Below are positions 1 to 5,554 of a stretch of 6,422 nt of DNA, piece by piece. A program made the position numbers and the translations under genes. Source of the stretch: Planctomycetaceae bacterium. Its GTDB lineage: Bacteria; Planctomycetota; Planctomycetia; Planctomycetales; Planctomycetaceae. The notes below the pieces were generated by a model that did not search any database, was not told the origin of the DNA, and saw only the letters and a list, made by a program, of their open reading frames with translations. Position 1 is the stretch's first letter. The number at the start of each line of letters is the position of its first letter. Where the stretch lies: contig JAGQQP010000247.1 of NCBI GenBank assembly GCA_020426085.1, positions 1 through 6,422 of the forward strand. Direction: 5' to 3'.

Positions 1-384
1 CGTTGTCAGAGGCGGTTTCATAAATACATAAGGGAAAGTTTTCTGTCGTTCTTCCGCTTTACCTCCCCCTTCTTCAATATGCTTGGAATAGTTGCCGGCT
101 AACAGCAATAGCTTGGAAGGTTCGGGAACGGGAACCAGCAACTGTACCTCATCGGTCTGAATCGAAATGGGAAACAGTTCTTCATCCATGGACTGCTTGA
201 GCTGGGTTTCGACGGCCAGGATCAATTCCCGTTGCGCACCACCAGGCAGAAATGGAAGCAGTCCCTCTGATTCATCCAGAAGAACTCCTGCCAGCTCCGC
301 GGCAGCCGCGAAGGGGATGATGGTATCTTCCGAGTAGAAACCACAGCAGATTTGATTTTCAAATTGATAGCGACAAAGTCTCAT
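1..384 (-). CDS. Fumarylacetoacetate hydrolase (FAH) family protein, N-terminal part, cut by the window edge
   Basis: The frame is open from ATG at 384 to the left edge, giving 128 codons without a stop (MRLCRYQFENQICCGFY...). Residues 91-105 (KLLLLAGNYSKHIEE) match the family's G-x-NY-x-x-H-x-x-E segment, with His102 and Glu105 in the positions of the catalytic His/Glu pair. Residues 118-128 (PYVFMKPPLTT) match the conserved 'FxKP' strand. The metal-binding Glu-x-Glu part lies outside the window. Known members are metal-dependent hydrolases, hydratases or decarboxylases acting on C-C bonds of 2-keto or beta-diketo acids in the cytoplasm; the substrate cannot be told. ATG 384 was chosen because MRLCRYQ is where family proteins usually begin and AGGAG (395-399) lies 10 bases upstream. 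In-frame GTG 474, with AGGAG (480-484) 5 bases upstream, and ATG 462 are alternatives that would add 30 or 26 residues. The gene follows the efflux operon in the same direction after 142 bases, with no obvious functional link. Confidence 0.85.
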   Translation of the reverse strand, partial: MRLCRYQFENQICCGFYSEDTIIPFAAAAELAGVLLDESEGLLPFLPGGAQRELILAVETQLKQSMDEELFPISIQTDEVQLLVPVPEPSKLLLLAGNYSKHIEEGGGKAEERQKTFPYVFMKPPLTT

Positions 385-394
385 ACTGTCAGAA

Positions 395-399
395 CTCCT
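395..399 (-). promoter_or_regulatory. Ribosome binding site for the FAH-family gene
   Basis: Minus-strand AGGAG lies 10 bases upstream of ATG 384. It supports that start, although a second AGGAG at 480-484 sits 5 bases before an in-frame GTG at 474, so the start is not settled by ribosome binding sites alone. Confidence 0.55.
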
Positions 400-484
400 G
401 AACGGTGAAATCAAGTGGGAGGCAGCTTCCGGTTCAGCGAAGATCGCCTGGCCCGATGCCATCAGGTTCGGCACACGTTCTCCT

Positions 485-513
485 ATCCTAGCGAAAAGAA
501 GATGACAGACCAA
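485..513 (-). promoter_or_regulatory. Weak sigma-70-like promoter candidate for the FAH-family gene
   Basis: On the minus strand TTGGTC (508-513) and TAGGAT (485-490) are separated by 17 bases, matching 3/6 and 4/6 of the consensus boxes. It lies in the 142-base gap between the ABC gene and the FAH gene. Transcription from here would start near 478, which leaves about 94 bases before ATG 384 but little or no leader before GTG 474. A match this weak can occur by chance. The alternative is read-through from the efflux operon; I saw no intrinsic terminator between the two genes. Confidence 0.2.
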
Positions 514-526
514 TTCTCAGCAGCAG

Positions 527-2761
527 TTAAGAGAGCTGCTTTTGGAATCTCTTCAGACTGATTCCAATAATCGCGATGCAGCAGAGACTGAGTCCAAAGA
601 CATAAGGCAGCAGATCAGTCAGGTCAGCACCTCGCAGCACAATTCCTCTGAGAATCTCCAGGAAGTAAGTTACCGGAATCATAAATGTCACCAGATAAAT
701 GGGGAGAGGCATCTGAGATCGAGGGAACATGAAGCCCGACAGCAGAACAGAGGGAAGCATGATCAGAAAGGCAAACTGAATCGCCTGCAGCTGAGTTCTG
801 GCGATTGTGGAGACCAGCATGCCCAGCCCCAGGCCGCAAATCAGAAACAATAGCGCGAGCATCAGGAGTTCCCAGAGGTTACCGTGAATGGGGACGCCAA
901 AGAAAAAGACCATTAAAGTGAGCACAATCAGCGTTTCAATGAATCCAATCAAGGCGTAAGGTGCCAGCTTTCCCAGCAGCAGTCCGGATTTACTGACCGG
1001 GGTCACAAACAGTTGTTCGAGTGTTCCCAGTTCCCGCTCGCGGACAATGGCAAACGAAGTCAGAAACAGCGTCACCAGCTGCAGAATAATTCCGACCAGA
1101 CCGGGAACAAAGAAATGCGAGCTGTCCAGATCTGGATTATATAACAGTCGTGGCCTGATCTCGATGGGTAGCGCCGCCTGTCCGTCAGCGTCGCGGGCCG
1201 GTACGACATTCAGGTTCTCTGCAAAACTTTTTGTCATGCTGGTCGAGAGATTGAACCCCAGCAGATTCGAAGCATTCAGTGCCGTCGTTGCGACCTGGGA
1301 ATCACTTCCGTCAATCAGCACCTGGACCGAGACCTGTTCCCCTTTTAACAGGCGGTCAGAGTAATCGGGGGGGATCGTTACACCGACTTTGGCTCGCCCG
1401 GACTCGAAGGCATTGCGAAAATCTTCGTGGTTAAAGACGCGGTCGACAATCTGAAAAGTGCGCGTATTCGCAAACGCATCCTGAAGTTCGCGGGAACTGG
1501 CGCGACCGTCCAGATTGAAGATTACTGTTGGGATGTTTTCGATCTGGGTGTCGATGGCAAATCCAAATATGAGTGTCTGCAGAACGGGAACGGCGAAGAC
1601 AAACAGCAATGTCGAGGGCTCCCGGCGAACATGCGAAAACTCCTTAACCAGAATCGCCCAGAACCCTGCCAATATTCCCGGCGTCATCGGTTCCGCAGCA
1701 GGACGTTTAACAGGTTGTTTCTGCTCTGGCAAAGATTCCTGCTTCGCGCGATCCGGAGGTTCCGTTTCGACCTCAGGTTGTTGCTGACTCGCTGTCACGG
1801 TCGTGGGAACACTGGCACCCTGATGATTCAGTTCTTCTGCCCGGCTCAAGGTGACAAACACATCTTCCAGGGAAGGTGTGATGTGCCTGACCTGTACTGT
1901 ATCTGGATTGTCTGTCACCTGACTGATGAAATCCTGTTCGGACAGACTCTGATCGGCGAGCACATGAATCGTCTGACCGAACAAAGTTGCATCTCTCACT
2001 CCCGGCATTTCACGAAACGTAGAGAGCAGCGTGGCAGGATTTTCTGTTTCAATTTCCCAGCGGGCTGTTCCTTCCGGGGTCACGGTCGGTAATTGTTTGA
2101 GTTCATTCGGTTTACCACAGACGATCAGTTGTGAGTTATAAATATACCCCACATCGCTGCAGCGTTCTGCTTCATCCATATAGTGGGTCGTGACAAATAG
2201 TGTCACCCCCTGCCCGGCGAGCTGGAACAGCAGATCCCAGAGATCGCGACGGGCCACCGGGTCGATTCCAGCCGTCGGTTCATCCAGAAATACGACCTGC
2301 GGTTCGTGAATCAACGCACACCCCAGTGCCAGCCGCTGCTTCCAGCCCCCCGACAGGTTTCCGGCCAGCTGATCCAGCCGATCCTGCAATGAAGTCAGCT
2401 CGATGATTTCCTGAAAGCGCTGTTCCAGTTTTTCAGGACTGAGACCATAGATGCGTCCATAAAATTCAATGTTTTCCCGCACGCTCAGATCTGCATACAG
2501 ACTGAAGCTCTGTGACATATAGCCGATGTGTCGCTTGATCAATTCAGCGTCTTCGGCCACATCATATCCCAGAACCTGCGCCGACCCGCCCGTTGGCTCC
2601 AGCACACCGCACAGCATGCGGATAATCGTCGATTTTCCACTGCCGTTGGGCCCCAGTAAACCGAAGATGGCACCGCGTTGAACAGTAAAGCTGACCTGAT
2701 CGACGGCTTTCAAAGAGCCGAAATCGCGCGACAGCTGATTCACTTCAATGACTGTGGTCAT
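527..2761 (-). CDS. Fused ABC transporter: ATPase domain plus ABC-2 type permease (efflux/export half-transporter)
   Basis: 744 residues. The N-terminal nucleotide-binding domain (about 1-230) shows Walker A GPNGSGKST (37-45), Q-loop Gln84, signature LSGGWKQ (136-142), Walker B VVFLDEP (156-162), D-loop AGIDP (164-168) and H-loop His193. Residues 230-306 form the small accessory domain ending in the family motif PSLEDVFVTL (296-305). A hydrophilic Gln/Glu/Pro-rich linker (about 310-360) leads to an ABC-2 permease: first membrane helix about 383-402, a large extracytoplasmic domain about 403-548, then about five helices from 552 to 736, with a cytoplasmic RERELGTLEQ segment (574-583). This order matches YbhF plus YbhS of the YbhGFSR family joined in one chain; a homodimer would supply two ATPase and two permease halves. 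AAGGA (2771-2775) lies 9 bases before ATG 2761, inside the end of the adaptor gene, suggesting coupled translation. It probably pumps a small amphipathic compound or drug; the substrate is unknown. Confidence 0.93.
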   Translation of the reverse strand: MTTVIEVNQLSRDFGSLKAVDQVSFTVQRGAIFGLLGPNGSGKSTIIRMLCGVLEPTGGSAQVLGYDVAEDAELIKRHIGYMSQSFSLYADLSVRENIEFYGRIYGLSPEKLEQRFQEIIELTSLQDRLDQLAGNLSGGWKQRLALGCALIHEPQVVFLDEPTAGIDPVARRDLWDLLFQLAGQGVTLFVTTHYMDEAERCSDVGYIYNSQLIVCGKPNELKQLPTVTPEGTARWEIETENPATLLSTFREMPGVRDATLFGQTIHVLADQSLSEQDFISQVTDNPDTVQVRHITPSLEDVFVTLSRAEELNHQGASVPTTVTASQQQPEVETEPPDRAKQESLPEQKQPVKRPAAEPMTPGILAGFWAILVKEFSHVRREPSTLLFVFAVPVLQTLIFGFAIDTQIENIPTVIFNLDGRASSRELQDAFANTRTFQIVDRVFNHEDFRNAFESGRAKVGVTIPPDYSDRLLKGEQVSVQVLIDGSDSQVATTALNASNLLGFNLSTSMTKSFAENLNVVPARDADGQAALPIEIRPRLLYNPDLDSSHFFVPGLVGIILQLVTLFLTSFAIVRERELGTLEQLFVTPVSKSGLLLGKLAPYALIGFIETLIVLTLMVFFFGVPIHGNLWELLMLALLFLICGLGLGMLVSTIARTQLQAIQFAFLIMLPSVLLSGFMFPRSQMPLPIYLVTFMIPVTYFLEILRGIVLRGADLTDLLPYVFGLSLCCIAIIGISLKRFQKQLS

Positions 2762-2766
2762 GCAAT

Positions 2767-3891
2767 CTATTCCTTCCCATGCAGCCAGACATCGGCGGCC
2801 ATCCCGGGACGGAGCAGTTTGTCTTTATCTTTGATACGGACTTTGATGCGAAATACCTGTTTGGAACGTTCTTCGGGGGTCTGCACATTACGGGGTACAA
2901 ACTCTGCCTGGCGGGACACAAAGCTGACGCGTCCTTTGAAGATTTTGTGGGGATAGCTGTCGATCGTGACATCGACCTCCTGATCGACTTTGATATCCAG
3001 ATGATTTTCCGGTACATAACAGCGTACCCACAGTTCATTCCAGTCCAGGATCGAAACCACGGGGACGTTGCTGCCCACCAGGTCACCGGGTTGCAGGGTG
3101 ACTGCTTCAATGGTTCCATCCAGCGGTGCGAATATTTTCAGTTCTTTGATCTGATCTTCAATCGTCTGCAGGAATGCTTCTGCTTTTCTGACACTGGCAG
3201 CCGCCTGCTCAATGTCTTCCTTGCGACTTCCGTTTTTCAACAGCTGCCAGGCTGCTTCCGCCTGCTTTAACTGTGCCCGGGCCTCATCAATCTCTTCTTT
3301 TCGCGTTCCTTCTTTCAGGAGATCCAGAGTTTTCTGTTTGACTTCTTTTTTAGATGCAGCAACCTGCATCTCGGTATTGGCAGTATCCAGTTCATCTGCA
3401 GAAGCTGATTTCTGACCGAAGAGCGTTTCCACGCGCATCTGCTTGGCCTTTGCCAGCCGATACTCCGAATCTGCCAGATGCAGTTCAGCGACAGCCGAGT
3501 CAATTTCCTGCTGTCGAGGCCCATTGATCAGCAGTGTCAGGTGAGCCTTAAGTTGATCAACCTTAGCGGCGGCTTCCTCGATTTCTTCAGGTCGGAAACC
3601 GGCCACCAGTTCTTCATGCTTCGCTGTGACTTCTGCCAGCCCTGCGATTGCTTCGGTACGTCGTTCGAGTAAGTCGTAGGGCTCCAGTTCAATCAGCAGG
3701 TCGCCTCGAGAGACGGACTGCCCCTCTTCGATCAGCACCTGTTTCACACGCCCTCCGACACGTGACCCGGGTCTGATATCGTCGGCTTCGATGAAACCGG
3801 AAACCCGCAGGGGAATATGACGATTCTGGCTGAACACGAGTGCCACGATCAACGCCGCACCGACAACAAGCAATCCTGCTATTTTCTTCAA
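2767..3891 (-). CDS. HlyD/YbhG-type membrane fusion (periplasmic adaptor) protein of the efflux pump
   Basis: 374 residues from a TTG start at 3891 (MKKIAGLLVVG...). One N-terminal membrane anchor (about 4-20) is followed by the first half of a lipoyl-like domain (about 30-73; RVGGRVKQVLIEEGQSVSRG), a long alpha-helical hairpin (about 75-250), the second lipoyl half (APLDGTI from 255) and a beta-barrel region (about 282-366). The hairpin tip carries Arg153-x3-Leu157-x6-Ser164, the RLS pattern by which adaptors such as AcrA and MacA contact TolC-type channels. Four copies of a G-x-R-x-x-[ED]-I-[ED]-x-A repeat start at 98, 124, 195 and 221, two on each arm. The adaptor would link the pump encoded 5 bases downstream to an outer-membrane channel encoded elsewhere. 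An upstream in-frame TTG at 3918 would add nine residues but lacks a ribosome binding site; GAGGT (3899-3903), 7 bases before TTG 3891, decides the start. No ATG is available near the N-terminus. Confidence 0.9.
   Translation of the reverse strand: MKKIAGLLVVGAALIVALVFSQNRHIPLRVSGFIEADDIRPGSRVGGRVKQVLIEEGQSVSRGDLLIELEPYDLLERRTEAIAGLAEVTAKHEELVAGFRPEEIEEAAAKVDQLKAHLTLLINGPRQQEIDSAVAELHLADSEYRLAKAKQMRVETLFGQKSASADELDTANTEMQVAASKKEVKQKTLDLLKEGTRKEEIDEARAQLKQAEAAWQLLKNGSRKEDIEQAAASVRKAEAFLQTIEDQIKELKIFAPLDGTIEAVTLQPGDLVGSNVPVVSILDWNELWVRCYVPENHLDIKVDQEVDVTIDSYPHKIFKGRVSFVSRQAEFVPRNVQTPEERSKQVFRIKVRIKDKDKLLRPGMAADVWLHGKE
2771..2775 (-). promoter_or_regulatory. Ribosome binding site of the ABC gene inside the adaptor gene's 3' end
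   Basis: Minus-strand AAGGA lies 9 bases before ATG 2761 and upstream of the adaptor stop codon (TAG at 2769-2767). Ribosomes finishing the adaptor cover this site, so the two proteins are probably translated together in fixed proportion. Confidence 0.6.
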
Positions 3892-3898
3892 GTGGGTT

Positions 3899-3903
3899 AC
3901 CTC
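3899..3903 (-). promoter_or_regulatory. Ribosome binding site that sets the TTG start of the adaptor gene
   Basis: Minus-strand GAGGT lies 7 bases upstream of TTG 3891, whose product begins MKKIAGLLVVG, a typical short cytoplasmic tail plus anchor for this family. The other candidate, TTG 3918, lies upstream of this site and has none of its own. The short inverted repeat TTGC-GTAA-GCAA (3907-3918) sits just upstream and could be a small hairpin. Confidence 0.65.
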
Positions 3904-4208
3904 ATGTTGCGTAAGCAAATCGCTTCAGGGTATCTAAACACATTCGGGTGTTCCCGTTGATACCTGATTTGAAATAATCAATGTGCATCTTACTCGAAAC
4001 CACAGGTAGACAGTAGTAATCCTGCCTGCTCACACAGCTAGCTGCCGGAAAAGTGGTCCAGAATCTGTCAGGACTTACCTGCCCGCGAACCATTCAAAAT
4101 TCAATACGGTACTCAGGGGACGAATGCTCGAGTTTTCTGTTGAATCAGATTGCACAAGAATCGGGCATATACCCGGCCGGCCTGCGGGAGTTTGATGATT
4201 CAAAAAAT

Positions 4209-4236
4209 AATATACCGTGAATATAGGTTATCGCAA
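4209..4236 (-). promoter_or_regulatory. Candidate promoter for the efflux operon
   Basis: On the minus strand TTGCGA (4231-4236) and TATATT (4209-4214) are 16 bases apart, matching 4/6 and 5/6 of the sigma-70 boxes, in the most AT-rich part of the divergent region. Transcription would start near 4202, leaving a leader of about 310 bases before TTG 3891, which is long. A closer promoter could exist, but I could not find a better match between 3904 and 4200. Confidence 0.3.
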
Positions 4237-4239
4237 ATA

Positions 4240-4271
4240 GCTTTATCTTGTTATCGGGTCTTAAGATAAGC
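4240..4271. repeat. Inverted repeat / stem-loop in the divergent region
   Basis: GCTT-T-ATCTT (4240-4249) can pair with AAGATAAGC (4263-4271): nine base pairs with a single bulged T around a 13-base loop. The uninterrupted core is TTATCTT/AAGATAA. No T-tract follows on either strand, so it is not a standard terminator. It lies just upstream (in the minus sense) of the efflux promoter candidate, where an operator could sit, but a chance repeat in AT-rich DNA is possible. Confidence 0.4.
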
Positions 4272-4447
4272 AGCTTTCTCCTGCTGTGAGGCATTCCGCA
4301 GAATCGGTTTGGCACGTGATTCGCTTTTCCGTATTTCACAATAATCATTAAACAGAAACATTCTCTTAAACAAGGGCCCTTATAACTCCGGGCGTTCAAA
4401 GAATGTGCTCGAAACTGTTTGATGAGCATATTGCCAACCTGTTTTAA

Positions 4448-4453
4448 AAGGAG
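4448..4453 (+). promoter_or_regulatory. Ribosome binding site of the pseudopilin-like gene, with unusual spacing
   Basis: AAGGAG ends only 2 bases before ATG 4456 but 5 bases before the next codon, GTG 4459, which is in frame. GTG 4459 may therefore be the real start. The mature protein is the same either way, since cleavage is expected at residue 15/16. Confidence 0.6.
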
Positions 4454-4455
4454 AG

Positions 4456-5067
4456 ATGGTGTCCCACTTACCATCTAAAAGAAGAGGAATGAGAAGAGGA
4501 TTTACACTAATCGAATTAATGGTAGCGATTGCAACGATCGCTGTACTGATCGCATTACTCTTACCAGAGATCCAGAAGGCCAAGGATGCCTCACTGAAAG
4601 CAAGCCAGAAAGACGGCCCCTACTGGGTTTACCGCGAATATGAATACGCGGGTGGCCCTGTCATCTCGGAAATTTCCGGAACATATAAGCATTCACTTCA
4701 GGAAATCCTGGACATGTATGCAATCAATCTGAAAAAACAGCAGAAACAGAATGAGTTGGAACTCGAGCAGATTGCACAACTGGAACAGACAGGGGACGAA
4801 GATGCTGTTACCGCTGCCATCGCCCTGAAACCGATTGATACCGAAGAACCTAAACCACACTATGCCCCAAGCTGGTACACCAGTCATACCGAATTTGGAG
4901 ATCAGGAACTCTCCAAAAAAGAGAAAATTGAGAAAACCAAACGGGCACTGAAAAACTTTAAATTTGATCTGACTCAGAATACTGCTTCTCTGGTTGCACG
5001 CCGGAACCTGGCTGACGCAATCGAACAGTTACAGAACGATCTGAAACAACTGGAATCACAGGACTAA
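4456..5067 (+). CDS. Prepilin-type (pseudopilin-like) secreted protein with coiled-coil body, function unknown
   Basis: 203 residues. A short basic leader ([15 protein letters not shown]) is followed by [22 protein letters not shown]. Prepilin peptidase would cut after Gly15 and methylate Phe16, and Glu20 is the conserved Glu+5 of mature type IV pilins and type II secretion pseudopilins. The hydrophobic helix (16-37) runs into a charged helix ([11 protein letters not shown]). This N-terminus is typical of planctomycetal pseudopilins, but I do not see the H-x9-DG C-terminal motif of the abundant DUF1559 group. The mature part (about 188 residues) has no cysteine. It shows a Tyr/Trp-rich stretch (55-65), a Gln/Glu/Lys-rich helix (about 81-112), a Pro-rich segment (126-140) and a second helical stretch (about 151-202), probably coiled coil. 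The gene stands alone, with no secretion or pilus genes nearby, and ends in a strong terminator. ATG 4456 is used; GTG 4459 is equally possible. It may be a minor pseudopilin or an envelope-anchored structural protein. Confidence 0.85.
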   Translation: MVSHLPSKRRGMRRGFTLIELMVAIATIAVLIALLLPEIQKAKDASLKASQKDGPYWVYREYEYAGGPVISEISGTYKHSLQEILDMYAINLKKQQKQNELELEQIAQLEQTGDEDAVTAAIALKPIDTEEPKPHYAPSWYTSHTEFGDQELSKKEKIEKTKRALKNFKFDLTQNTASLVARRNLADAIEQLQNDLKQLESQD

Positions 5068-5112
5068 ACAGGACTTCGATTCAGCTGACTACTTTAAAAA
5101 CGACTCTCCAGC

Positions 5113-5165
5113 AAAACAGGTGGGGCTTGATACGGTTATCAGGTTTCACCTGTTTTTTCTTTTTT
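5113..5165 (+). terminator. Strong intrinsic terminator after the pseudopilin-like gene
   Basis: AAAACAGGTG (5113-5122) pairs perfectly with CACCTGTTTT (5147-5156), ten base pairs, and runs straight into a T-rich tract (TTTTTTCTTTTTT, 5153-5165). The enclosed 24 bases fold again: 5126-5132 pairs with 5137-5143 (seven pairs, one of them G-T) around a CGGT tetraloop, giving a two-tier hairpin. It starts 46 bases after the stop codon, so the pseudopilin gene is probably transcribed alone. Confidence 0.85.
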
Positions 5166-5248
5166 CGTGTTCCACAAACGTACTTTTCCAGCTGTTTTTG
5201 TAGATATTTCAAACTTTTAAAAAGCAATCAATTTTAGTAATGTTGCTC

Positions 5249-5277
5249 TTGGCAGAAAAAAGAAGACGCATTATAAA
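5249..5277 (+). promoter_or_regulatory. Near-consensus sigma-70-type promoter for the OmpA-like lipoprotein gene
   Basis: TTGGCA (5249-5254) and TATAAA (5272-5277) are separated by exactly 17 bases; each matches 5/6 of the consensus. It lies downstream of the terminator of the previous gene. Transcription would begin near 5284, giving a leader of about 270 bases before ATG 5555. This is the best promoter match I found in the window. Confidence 0.6.
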
Positions 5278-5298
5278 TCCGCCTCTGTCAACTTCCGA

Positions 5299-5331
5299 AT
5301 GAGTAAAACTCTCTCACTTCACTTTACTCAT
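5299..5331. repeat. Inverted repeat 1 of the leader
   Basis: ATGAGTAAA (5299-5307) and TTTACTCAT (5323-5331) are perfect nine-base complements around a pyrimidine-rich 15-base loop. It starts about 15 bases after the predicted transcription start. It could be an RNA hairpin at the 5' end of the message or a binding site for a dimeric regulator just downstream of the promoter. Confidence 0.55.
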
Positions 5332-5346
5332 CCCCAAGCACGACAG

Positions 5347-5364
5347 GATATGCAGTCGCATATC
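5347..5364. repeat. Inverted repeat 2 of the leader, tight hairpin
   Basis: GATATGC (5347-5353) and GCATATC (5358-5364) are perfect seven-base complements around the four-base loop AGTC, an 18-base element that could be a stable RNA hairpin or a protein-binding palindrome. ATATC is repeated directly afterwards (5365-5369 reads ATATC). Confidence 0.55.
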
Positions 5365-5419
5365 ATATCTCAAAAAACCTACCATCCCATTCAAAACAGA
5401 TTTTATGCCATTCATCTTT

Positions 5420-5445
5420 CCTTGAATCAGCTTGGCTTTTCAAGG
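5420..5445. repeat. Inverted repeat 3 of the leader
   Basis: CCTTGAA (5420-5426) and TTCAAGG (5439-5445) are perfect complements around a 12-base loop. The right arm overlaps AAGGG (5442-5446), the only ribosome-binding-like site before the short frame at 5453, so forming this hairpin would hide that site. Confidence 0.5.
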
Positions 5446-5452
5446 GTGTGTG

Positions 5453-5521
5453 ATGATTCAGTTATTGACTGATGTATCAAGCAACAGTTCAACACTGCAA
5501 TCACGCTCCCGGGAAACGTGA
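5453..5521 (+). CDS. Possible 22-residue leader peptide upstream of the OmpA-like gene
   Basis: ATG 5453 to TGA 5519-5521 encodes MIQLLTDVSSNSSTLQSRSRET, with AAGGG (5442-5446) six bases upstream. It ends 33 bases before the OmpA-like start. The peptide is Ser-rich and resembles nothing I know. Its ribosome binding site lies in inverted repeat 3 and its stop codon in inverted repeat 4, an arrangement that would suit translation-dependent control. A frame this short also arises readily by chance. Confidence 0.2.
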   Translation: MIQLLTDVSSNSSTLQSRSRET

Positions 5522-5523
5522 TT
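5499..5523. repeat. Inverted repeat 4 of the leader
   Basis: AATCACG (5499-5505) and CGTGATT (5517-5523) are perfect complements around an 11-base loop containing CCCGGG. It ends 17 bases before the AAGGAG ribosome binding site (5541-5546) of the OmpA-like gene, so a hairpin here would leave that site open. Confidence 0.5.
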
Positions 5524-5540
5524 CTATTCAGAGATCGATA

Positions 5541-5546
5541 AAGGAG
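5541..5546 (+). promoter_or_regulatory. Ribosome binding site of the OmpA-like lipoprotein gene
   Basis: A full AAGGAG lies 8 bases before ATG 5555, which fixes this start. The product then begins directly with a signal peptide. Confidence 0.8.
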
Positions 5547-5554
5547 CACTCAAG

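Larger units (their letters stand above)
3892..4455. other. Divergent intergenic region without a convincing gene
   Basis: 564 bases separate the leftward efflux operon from the rightward pseudopilin gene, so promoters in both directions are expected here. I see an AT-rich core (about 4200-4260) with a minus-strand promoter candidate, a stem-loop (4240-4271), the perfect palindromes CAGCTAGCTG (4035-4044), CCGGCCGG (4173-4180) and AAGGGCCCTT (4372-4381), and a TATAAC box (4381-4386) that lacks a matching -35 box. Open frames in the region (63 codons at 3902-4093 and 109 codons at 4145-4474, both minus) have no ribosome binding site and no recognisable product. No regulator gene is present. 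Confidence 0.6.
5284..5554 (+). ncRNA. Possible structured 5' leader (or small RNA) upstream of the OmpA-like gene
   Basis: The stretch between the predicted transcription start and the OmpA-like start codon contains four perfect inverted repeats: 5299-5331, 5347-5364, 5420-5445 and 5499-5523. It also holds a 22-codon frame (5453-5521). It matches no riboswitch class I can recognise, and no hairpin is followed by a T-tract. It could be a regulatory leader, a source of a small RNA, or simply a long untranslated region. The extent rests on the promoter prediction. Confidence 0.35.

Noticed and set aside
1427..2092. 221-codon plus-strand frame
   Set aside because: It lies wholly opposite the ABC transporter gene, whose motifs are unambiguous; its own translation is Arg/Cys-rich with no motif.
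2779..3270. 163-codon plus-strand frame
   Set aside because: It is antisense to the adaptor gene and arises from that gene's codon pattern; no family is recognisable.
3902..4093. 63-codon minus-strand frame ending within the ribosome binding site of the adaptor gene
   Set aside because: Its position could suggest a coupled upstream gene, but ATG 4093 has no ribosome binding site and the translation (MVRGQVSPDRFWTTF...) resembles no family.
4172..4188. GC-rich inverted segment CCCG...CGGG considered as a terminator
   Set aside because: The stem is only four or five pairs and no T-tract follows on either strand.
4381..4386. TATAAC as the -10 box of a promoter for the pseudopilin-like gene
   Set aside because: No acceptable -35 box lies 16-18 bases upstream; it is noted only within the description of the intergenic region.
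4145..4474. 109-codon minus-strand frame across the divergent region
   Set aside because: It overlaps the start of the well-supported pseudopilin gene, has no recognisable product and lies in AT-rich non-coding-like sequence.
5347..5445. Inverted repeats 2 and 3 as a CRISPR-like or mobile-element end
   Set aside because: The arms are unrelated to each other, there are no evenly spaced direct repeats, no transposase gene and no target-site duplication.
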